From positions 186,001 through 250,000 of the forward strand of contig CALYLW010000546.1 of assembly GCA_944989445.1 (NCBI GenBank): 64,000 bases of DNA. The letters run 5' to 3'. The DNA is from Ampullaceana balthica (lineage: Eukaryota > Mollusca > Gastropoda > Lymnaeidae). A program made the position numbers and the translations under genes. Positions 56,601-64,000 of this stretch are shown here, one piece after another. How positions within the stretch are numbered: the stretch's first letter is position 1; each line of letters begins with the position of its first letter. The notes under the pieces were generated by a model, which was not told where the DNA came from, ran no database searches, and saw only the letters and a list, made by a program, of their open reading frames with translations.

Positions 56601-57365
56601 CACCGAATAACAAGAAAAGCCCTTGCAGTGTACAATTAAAGATAACTATCTTTGAAACTGGCTTGTAAATCCGCTTTATATATTTTTGACCTATCTATTG
56701 ATATGCTAAATACCAGTTTACAAAAAAAAGACAAAAATTGATTCTGTCTGCTCCCATTTCATCAACACTACTTTGAAAAGGAATAGCTCTTCACTTTAAA
56801 CAGTGTCAACTGGAAACAAGTTATTAAATTAAAATAAATTGTACTTTCTTTTATTGAAGGAATACATTTCATTTAATTGTTAAATGTTTTTAAAAAGCTT
56901 AAACTTTTTGCACAATTTATTTACTTCACTATGCTTAAATAAAGTCCCCAATATGTTATCCTTTTTTTTTAAAAGTGGGATCAATATTAAAAATGTAAAA
57001 ACAGGCTGAGATAATAACTGAAAAGATATTCAATATGCAACATGCTAAAAATAATAATAGCTGAAAAGATATTCATTCTGCTCAAGGGTGCCGGCCATTA
57101 TCTACGGATGTTATAAGATAACATTTAAATCCTGTATTCATTCATTAAAGCATGTTATGGTAAATAAAAGTAAAATTTCAGTTAAGTCCTTGTTCAAACA
57201 CAATCTTCCAGAAAGCTTAGGTTAGAAAGCTTAGTATGTCTGGTGCTAATGTAAATTTATAATATTAATGTAATTGTATTGTTCTCATCTTTAGGGACTG
57301 TGGGAGGTATGCGCTATACCCCATCTGATAATGAATTTCCAGGAGATGCAAGAACTCCACTGTGA
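47622..57365 (+). CDS. RNF212: RNF212-like RING finger protein (Zip3/HEI10-related meiotic SUMO/ubiquitin ligase family)
   Basis: Family members mark crossover sites on the synaptonemal complex during meiosis. Twelve plus-strand exons: 47622-47736, 48102-48163, 48380-48455, 50981-51030, 53186-53244, 53510-53567, 54321-54334, 54813-54865, 55927-55948, 56133-56160, 56507-56582 and 57295-57365 (stop TGA). All phases agree, giving 227 residues. ATG at 47622 opens MSHWMHCNGC, as expected for the family. An acceptor at 47549 suggests an upstream 5'UTR exon. RING ligands are C7, C10, C27, H29, C32, C35, C44 and C47 (LTNCSHLYCEKC). A helical segment follows (EFQKRSHQRRLVRQMKEK, NALKRELQQTKAENEYLIMM), then a Ser/Pro-rich tail ending near LLVRTPPSNGHLGTVGG, a motif also found in RNF212/RNF212B tails. 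RNF212B is the alternative name; the tail does not separate them. Introns hold several transposons. Confidence 0.93.
48568..50835. mobile_element. hAT-type element in RNF212-like intron 3
   Basis: Left CAGTGGCATAG and right (reverse complement) CAGTGGCCTAGTGAGG ends, flanked by TATTTTAT (48560-48567) and TATTTCAT (50836-50843), seven of eight matching. The interior has no intact transposase. Part of it matches 32880-33365. A LINE tail is nested at 49553. Confidence 0.72.
49553..49725 (-). mobile_element. LINE 3' fragment
   Basis: Reverse complement reads TTCTTCCTGTCTGGAATTCG ... TTGCCTGAAGAAACCAGG ... and ends GCAATGATCTTCTGTATAGA, matching the tail of the LINE at 62355-63565. Nested in the element at 48568-50835. 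Confidence 0.75.
51243..52215 (+). mobile_element. LINE, 5'-truncated, same family as 33790-35338
   Basis: The plus strand encodes FNVKAKLIEVINNLSNRATS, GVRQGCFLSPIPFNFFLERI, then after frameshifts ISYTEHITNEVVHHK and a terminal region with AKTIMQGTVQGG-equivalent DNA (CATAATGCAAGGCACAGTCC). It matches the RT ORF of the copy at 33790-35338 from just past its fingers domain to the C-terminus. It lies in an RNF212-like intron and is not coding. Confidence 0.82.
53695..54075 (-). mobile_element. dispersed repeat family R450, copy 3 (inverted, diverged)
   Basis: Reverse complement carries TTTTTATCGTCGCCACGAG, the AAATTTCAGCTTGATTTG counterpart, and AAAATCGATCCAAAGTTTT, matching 42900-43040 of copy 2. 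Ends are eroded. It lies in the RNF212-like intron after exon 53510-53567. Confidence 0.6.
55031..55868. mobile_element. pogo/Tigger-type element with perfect 24-bp ends
   Basis: Both ends start CAGTGGAACCTCTCATAACG and continue AGCA, exact inverse copies, flanked by TA. Interior remnants (minus strand, GTGTCAAGAATGTC region) match the element at 37300-38173. Intronic in the RNF212-like gene, about 60 bp upstream of the exon at 55927. Confidence 0.92.
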
Positions 57366-57905
57366 GAGTATAATCTTTATTATCTAAGCATTTAAACCAT
57401 TTAAAACTTCCGTTATGGTACTTTATTCCAAATTCAAGTTTTCCCTCAAATTTAATTATATTTAAAAATTATAAATGAGCATTAATTCAAATAACTTTTT
57501 AAAAAAATATATTGAAATAATTAGTTTTTATTCAGCCCATTCAAAGAGCAAAAGGCATAAAGGGCTATCCTTTAGGACAGTGGTTCTCAACCTTTTGAGA
57601 TTCAAGGACCACTTGACAAATTGGTGTCTTAGCCACGGACCACTACTAAACATTTTGTTACTGTCGTGCTGGAAAGTTATATATAATTATACTGTGTATA
57701 TAACTAGCCCCTAGTGGTATACATGTTAGTTAGTAAAACTATAATAATATGCTACGATTTGCGTGCTCCAAAAACAATATTGAAATGGATTTCTTTTATA
57801 ACGAACAAATGTCACTTATAGTCTTCTTATTCATTTCTTATTGCTTACTTTAAAAAAACGTTAAGGCATAAACAGTAGTTAGTATTAGAAAGACGGCTGT
57901 ATTCT

Positions 57906-58190
57906 TATCTTCTTATCTTATCTATACAGACGCTCCTTCTATGCAGAAGATAATTGCGTCCACAGACCATGACAGATGATCTGTTGGCCAGTGATGCAGC
58001 GTTCACAGGGCACGGCTTTGTGGGTTCCACGCATTATCCAGCCGCCTAACTAGTGTTAGGTACCCATTCGGAGCTGGGTGACTCAGGGACGCCCTAGGCC
58101 CCGGGAACAAGTCTTTGCCTTCACATGGATTCGAACCCGTGACCATCGTTATGCCAGTCGAGCGCGCTGCCTCTCGACCCCCGCATCACC
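57906..58190 (-). mobile_element. tRNA-derived SINE, copy 3
   Basis: Nearly full copy. Minus-strand B box GGGTTCGAATCC, body with CCCAGCTCCGAATGGGTACC, tail AATTATCTTCTGCATAGAAG, then AGATAAGATAAGAAGATAAG. Inserted in the hAT element at 57578-59931. Confidence 0.88.
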
Positions 58191-58465
58191 CGTATTAGTT
58201 TATTTAGTGCCAACGATGTTTTTTTCTTATTGTAACCAATGCAGAAAATCCACTTTCACAAAGATATGATGTTGCAAAGGGTAAAAGTATTTTAACAGCT
58301 TTCTGAGATCGTTCCGAGTACTCCAAAATTTCATTAAGCTCACTTTCTAATGCAAATTATTCAAAATAGTATTGCTGATCAATCAATGAATTGGTTTAAT
58401 TCCAATGTTGTCAATTTAATGAGTCAATTTGTGCAAGAAACGGACTGGAAACACACGAAAAACCT

Positions 58466-59650
58466 CTAAACATTCAAATCAACAAAGTAGAATTTAAATT
58501 GATTTTGCAGTGATTGAATATTATCAGAAATCAAATTTATCGACAGTTGTTTATTGGTTTCAGCATTTTCTGGTTTCTCAGTGAATTCGTACAATTGATC
58601 AAGCATGTCATAGTCATAATTACCATGAAATAGTCTAGCTTTCCAAAGATCAAGCTTTTTCGACAAAGCAGACACTTTGTAATTGAGGGTAATTAAATGT
58701 GTCTGCTTTCCTTGCAGAGTTGAATTAACTTTATTCAGTTCCTCAAAAATGTCAGCCAAGTAAGCCAGAACAACAACCCATAAGCTATGGTTGAAATGAT
58801 CAACACGCTTTGATTTTTTTCTCTCCAAAAACTCACAGCATCACGTAATTCAAACAGTCTGATAACCAGCGAACTTCAGTATAGTATTAATCAGTAGCTG
58901 TTCATGTTCAAGATTCATATTCGAACATAAGGAAGCAACAAGACGAGAATTTAATTGACGAGCCTTGATAAAATTAAAAACTGTTATGGCCTGATCAAAA
59001 ATAGATTTCAAGTCTGCGTTAATTCTTTTACTCGCTAGTCTTTCTCGATGAATAGTTTAGTAAATAAATGTGGCAGTTGGCACATAAGCACCCATACGTT
59101 CCAACAAGCCTGTTCGTTTTCAAGTCATTGCTGCAGCACCATCCGTGCAAACACCGACACACCAGGACCTTTCGAGGCTATTGGCTGCCATATAGTATAT
59201 AGTTATCAAGGATAGCAAAAAGTTCAGCACTAGTTGTCCGCAAAAAAATTATAATCTTCCTCAACTTCATTTATCCAAACATATCTGCCATAAGCTATTA
59301 ATTGTGACAAGTCGGAACCATCAGTCGATTCGTCCAATTCAAAAGCAAATTATTATTGTTTACAATCATGCAGCCGTGAAATACGACTGTTGTTCAACGT
59401 CTGCTGCTGCCAAAGAAATACTTCATTGAATTGTATCGTTTGAGTTGGTACTTTTTTCAGTTTACTTCGCCAAACATCTTTTGCCACTTATCTATAGCAG
59501 CAGGCATTATCAAAGTTTCTGCTATTTTGTGAGGCGTTTTGGCCTGTGCAACTCTTATAGCCACCGAGAATGATACTCTTAAAGCTATTTCATTGACATT
59601 GGTTGCATGTCGTTTGCAGGACTTCTTACTATTAAGTGAATGTTTTTGCT
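58466..59650 (-). pseudogene. hAT transposase (ZBED5/SCAND3-type), broken
   Basis: The longest clean piece (58466-58828) reads VVVLAYLADIFEELNKVNST, LQGKQTHLITLNYKVSALSK, LDLWKARLFHGNYDYDMLDQ, a block typical of this transposase group. Upstream coding (59650 down to 58830) continues in several frames with stops. Last codons are near 58466. Confidence 0.75.
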
Positions 59651-59939
59651 CAGAAAGAATTCCAACTAGAGCCTTCTAGAATCTAGAGTGACGTCATGTG
59701 ATTTCGGTATAGCTAAAAGTAAACATAGAATCAAATCATATTGTTTTCGACGCTATGCTATCGCCATCGAGTTCCAGTAATTAAAATTAATCATTTATTC
59801 AAAAGGTGGCAACATTTATACCTTTTCGTGTTTTTAATTATAAAAATGAAATTTCATGCTTTGCTCGCGGACCACCAGGCACATCTTCGTGGACCACTAG
59901 TGGTCCGCGGACCACAGGTTGAGAACCACTGCTTTAGGA

Positions 59940-62150
59940 TGTACGCACAAAAGTTCAATTTTTGCCCCTCCCAAACAAGCATACATATAATTAGTTTTTT
60001 ACCCTCACCAATGTTTCCTTTAAGCTGTGCGGCCACGCATATATCTGACCTAAACAGCGATGCAGTTTAGAATTACCGCGCAGCAAATTTTTTAAAATAT
60101 TGCACTAAAAATGGATGCTGTGCAACATTGCACACAAGTTTCTTTACTTTGCACACGGACCAACTAACCTTAGAGGGAACATTGACTCTCACTCCCACTA
60201 TAATCAAACAAAATGCAACAATTTTATGTAGCAGATAATATTGGTATTACAGTAAAATATGTGTCCAATGTTTCCATCACCAACTATTGATTGTTTCCAG
60301 AAGTTCCTCAAATATACTTAGTATCAACCTGGTAGTCACATTGTCCTGGGCCAGAATAATGTGAGAAGAGGGCAAGCACCATGTAGGCAAAATCTTCTTT
60401 AAATGGACCTTATTAATGATTGAAATCATAAATTATTATTGACCCCTGGACCCCAATTATCGCATTATCACATTATAGTGAGGTTTCACTGTATATACTT
60501 AATATGATGTATATTTATGTACGCAAGCCCTTTTTTTATTCACTGTACCCTTGAAATAAAATTTGTTAGAATTTATACTCTTGTCGGGTGATACCTTAAT
60601 TTGGTATGGACAACAGGTTTTTAAAAAATTGCGAGGATAAAAGGTATTGGGGAAAAAATTATGCCACTCATGCAATAAGCACAGGACATAAGTGACAAAC
60701 TTTAGCTTATGCTCTTTAGATACACACTTTATTCACACCTGACAAGAGTAACACTATTAGTTAAATCACTAAACCTAGAAAGACTGGAGGAAAGACGTAG
60801 AAGAGGATAGTAGTAATAATACATAAGCCATTCAGTTCTAACTTGGAAATACAGCACTACAGCAATTTTTTACAATACTCGAATGGGCTTAGAGATAAAA
60901 ACACTTTTCTTGTTCCATCCACAAGAACAAAACACTTAATAGTTCTCCTTCTTCCAATCGTAGGATGCAATAATCCTCTGTAATATTTAAAAAGATATGA
61001 TATTTTTTTACAGCATCAGGGGTATTAATTTTTATAATTTATAGATTCGGGGATGATTATTCAAATTATAGTAGAAATAAATGAAAATATGTACAAACTT
61101 TTTGCTGAGACATCTCCCCACCTCTCATGAAAATAAAAATATCAGAATTGTTGCTTTATTCTCATTGCTTATGAAATATGGCCCGACTTGATGCATGTTT
61201 TGTACTACCCACCCGTTTCCCAGCCATGACAAATAAATAATTAGGTAAATTCCTACTCTTAAGGCCTAAATTTCAAAATCTTTTCTATTAAAAATCATTT
61301 GTGATGTGTATTGTTAGAGGGGTTGAAATAACTAATCAATAATATCAACAATTATGTACCATTTCTTTTGTTTGATGGTTATTTCTTTGTGTTTAAAATT
61401 AATATCCCATTCAAAATGTTAATTTAGTGATAAGGTAATTACAATATTACAATAAATGTTTACTTTTAGGCACTGTTAAAATAATTTTATTTCTTTATAT
61501 CTTCTACAGTACTGTTCCAAGGCCTATCCATTTCTCAAAGAGCAATTGAGCAAATAAACAAAAGGCTATTTATTCACTATCATTCTCATTTGATTCTTCT
61601 GACTTTTCAAATTGGATAACTTATGGTTGTTAGTAATATTTCTATTTTAACTTCTTTAATTTTATTCTCAATTTTATTTGTTGTTGTAAATCTAAAAAGA
61701 ACTTATAATAACTTATATTTAAAATAGCTTCTTAAGACTATTTTTGTATTATTAAAAAATTTGAATTTTTGAATTAGTTATTTCCTTCCTTTTTTCTTCT
61801 TTTTTTAAAAATAAAAGGCTGAATTAATACACTTTAATTTATACTTACTTAAAGGGGCAGACAACATTCACATTTTTGGGGGGCTGGGGGCTCTTAAAAA
61901 CAATTATTTATCCAGAAATCAATTTCTTTTTACTGATCCATCTAAAGATTTTTTACAAACTATCCCTTAAATTACCAAGTTGGGCTTTATGAAATTTGAA
62001 AGAAAAAGTTAACATATTTACATGATTACAATACCATAATAATTGATTTCTCCACATTTTCTTGATCAATTAATATAAATAATTTACCCAACAACATCGC
62101 AACAGGAACAAAATTTAAGTTATTTGCTGATAATTGAATAATCGATAAAT
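59940..62150. other. intergenic stretch with one LINE tail
   Basis: No gene is seen. Apart from the LINE 3' fragment at 60735-60990, the sequence is AT-rich and unassigned. Confidence 0.45.
60735..60990 (+). mobile_element. LINE 3' fragment
   Basis: Encodes RVTLLVKSLNLERLEERRRR with a stop soon after, then GLRDKNTFLVPSTRTK-like sequence, and ends GATGCAATAATCCTCTGTAA. It parallels 63215-63560 of the LINE at 62355-63565. Confidence 0.72.
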
Positions 62151-62345
62151 ATAACACTGGACTATCGAACCGAGGCAGATCCCAAGTCGCGGGTTCGAGC
62201 CCAGGTACTGGCAAGGCCTCTGGGGCATTGTACTGGCCACACATTCCCCTGCTCGTTAGTGGTGGCTAAAAAAACTTGTGAACGCTACATCACTTGCCCC
62301 ATAGTCCGTCATAGACTGGAAAGGGGGGTCATCATCATCATAACA
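62150..62345 (+). mobile_element. second SINE-like element with ATC tail
   Basis: A tRNA-like block with B box GCGGGTTCGAGCCC (near 62190), then GGCATTGTACTGGCCACACA, and a tail CATCATCATCAT. The head is incomplete. Its tail resembles the LINE end at 33640-33725 rather than the main SINE family. Confidence 0.55.
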
Positions 62346-62354
62346 ATTAAATCA

Positions 62355-63565
62355 TAACAAGATAGCAAAATCTTACAAAAAGACTTAGATGAATTAATAA
62401 AATGGAAAACTAACTGGAGTATGTCTTTCCACCCAGAAAAGTGTCAACTGTTAGTAACAAAGAAAAGGAAACAAATAAATTCAAAATATTTTATTCATGG
62501 AAAACAACTAATCCAAACTAAAGATGCAAAATACTTAGGAGTAATAATAAATGAGAAACTATCATGGAATCCCCATGTCAAATGAATTTATTAAATTACA
62601 CAACCCGTAAAAACACAGTTTTTGACTATAAATCCCTTATATATATGAGACATAACTAAAAGTATTTATTATGTACAATATAATAAGCACCGCGACAAAC
62701 ATTTACAGACTGAACGTGACTGAACTCCCCTTGCTGTAAAACTCGGGGATAAGGTCATCATTGGCTGGAGTGAACTCCAGTGACACGTTGAGGTCAACTA
62801 TAGCAGACAGCTACATAGAGATAAACTAAAAATTAATTACTTAAATACGGTACATTGGATCGATCTGAAATTTTGATACAATGCATTGTTAGGTGACAAG
62901 TCTATATGCAAAATTTCAACTCGATAGCATCACGGGAAGTGGGTCATTTTTTACTTTAGTTTTTCCGCCCGAACAAGAGAACACGACAAACAAGACAGTG
63001 AAGTGAATATAAGGGATTTAAAAATCAAACAAAAGCTTGGTCTTTATATTACAGATGTAATAAGAATATATAAAACTAAAATGCTACCTCACTTTGGCGA
63101 GACCTGTACTAGAATATGCATCTTCTATATGGGACCCATCCACCAAAGAAAACATTGATAAACTAGACCAAATTCAAAAAGGAGCTGCCAGATTCATTAC
63201 TGGAGAATATTCAAAACTGCCTAGAATAACATCATTAGTTAAATCATTAAACCTTGAAACACTAGAGGATAGAAGAACCAAGAGCAAAGTAGTAATTATA
63301 CATAAAGCAATTAATTCTAATTTAGAAATACGACACAAAGATAACTTATACAACCTTCAGATAGACATAGGGATAAAAACACTTTTCTTATTTTGTATGC
63401 AAGAAAAAACACAAATTCTCATTCTTCCCGTCCGGAATTTGGGCGTGGAATGGGTTGCCTGAAGAAACCAGGAACTTTATCAATATTTAAAATTCTAATA
63501 AGAATGCAGGACTATACACAAACCTTCGATAAGCGTAGGGCGCAATAATCTTCTGTATAGAAGTG
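62355..63565 (+). mobile_element. LINE, 5'-truncated, split by an R450 copy
   Basis: The plus strand encodes LQKDLDELIKWKTNWSMSFH, PEKCQLLVTKKRKQI, AKYLGVIINEKLSWNPHV, an interruption (62595-63021), then ARPVLEYASSIWDPSTKENI, DKLDQIQKGAARFITGEYSK, SLVKSLNLETLEDRRTKSKV, and LPVRNLGVEW near the end. The 3' tail is GCGCAATAATCTTCTGTATA, then GAAG. The ORF has few breaks besides the insertion. CR1/jockey-like by its last motifs; clade not certain. Confidence 0.85.
62595..63021 (+). mobile_element. dispersed repeat family R450, copy 4
   Basis: Begins ACACAACCCGTAAAAACACA, TTTTTGACTATAAATCCCTT, and ends AATATAAGGGATTTAAAAAT. It has the GATCGATCTGAAATTTTGAT core and ATGCATTGTTAGGTGACAAG. It interrupts the LINE at 62355-63565 in the middle of its coding region. 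Confidence 0.85.
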
Positions 63566-63970
63566 GATTTCTTTTTATCAGCATTGCTTGATGAAGTAGA
63601 ATTGTTTCAATTGGTCAGAATCATGGCAGATACATGGTTTTAAGGTGCCTCATAGAAAGAGGACCCTGGTCAGCCCTTAAGTAAAATCCAGCACTGTTAA
63701 AGATGGAAAAGTTAGGTTCTCTAATGTTTCAAACACAAGGTCAAAATACTTAGTTGGTGCAGTAATATGATGTCACAAAATCCTTTTCAAGCATCAAATA
63801 TAAATTATTATAGATATCCTCATATTTGTCATTTGTGCTGATTACTACACTGGTTACTATTTATAAAAGTAAAAAGCATCACTGATCCATGAGATACCTA
63901 AAGCATCTACCTTTATACTATTATAGATAGGGTCAGGTGGTTTTTTAAATTATTTTTATACTCACTAAGG
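63566..63970. other. unassigned sequence
   Basis: No coding exon, RNA gene or known repeat is recognised downstream of the LINE tail. Confidence 0.4.
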
Positions 63971-64000
63971 CAGGGGTCGGCGAACAGGGGTTAACTACCC
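63971..64000 (+). mobile_element. left end of a probable hAT element, cut by the window edge
   Basis: CAGGGGTCGGCGAACAGGGG resembles the terminus at 7686. Only 30 bp are in the window. Confidence 0.4.

Larger units (their letters stand above)
57578..59931 (-). mobile_element. hAT transposon with perfect TSD, 3' of the RNF212-like gene
   Basis: Ends CAGTGGTTCTCAACCTTTTG and (reverse complement) CAGTGGTTCTCAACCTGTGG, flanked by identical CTTTAGGA (57570-57577 and 59932-59939). CAGTGGTTCTCAACCT is a well-known hAT-type end. It encodes a broken transposase on the minus strand and contains a nested SINE (57906-58190). Confidence 0.93.

Overview
The window is AT-rich animal genomic DNA. It has spliced genes with GT-AG introns, tRNA-derived SINEs, non-LTR retrotransposons and many hAT and pogo/Tigger DNA transposons. 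LINE tails encoding a C-terminal zinc finger and the gene content suggest a lophotrochozoan, possibly a gastropod mollusc. That is inference; nothing in the window fixes the species.

Three host genes can be assembled exon by exon. (1) 488-11858, plus strand: ten exons of an SLC6 sodium-coupled transporter of the B0AT/SIT neutral amino acid branch. The 5' exons lie off the left edge, and the C-terminus ends in a class I PDZ ligand (ETKV). (2) 17600-32228, minus strand: a complete eight-exon CCDC113/CFAP263 ciliary coiled-coil protein, 379 residues, tail to tail with the transporter. (3) 47622-57365, plus strand: a twelve-exon RNF212-like RING protein (Zip3 family, meiotic crossover factor), 227 residues, with a 14-nt microexon. 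The three are functionally unrelated (membrane transport, cilia, meiosis), and nothing suggests co-regulation.

Almost everything else is repeats. Introns of the first two genes carry minisatellites whose units copy the end of an exon plus its 5' splice site; I count five such junctions. The stretch 29.6-47.3 kb is a nest of transposons inside transposons. Several hAT copies have 8-bp target duplications that are perfect or one base off, including 17788-20406, 24963-25505, 26733-29557, 39181-39811, 40833-42227, 48568-50835 and 57578-59931. All transposase reading frames seen are broken. LINE pieces fall into several families. One LINE shares its 3' tail with the abundant tRNA-SINE, which suggests it mobilises that SINE. 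A dispersed family of about 380-510 bp (four copies here) is not one I recognise.

All exon boundaries come from frame, splice consensus and recalled family alignments. No search or transcript data were available.
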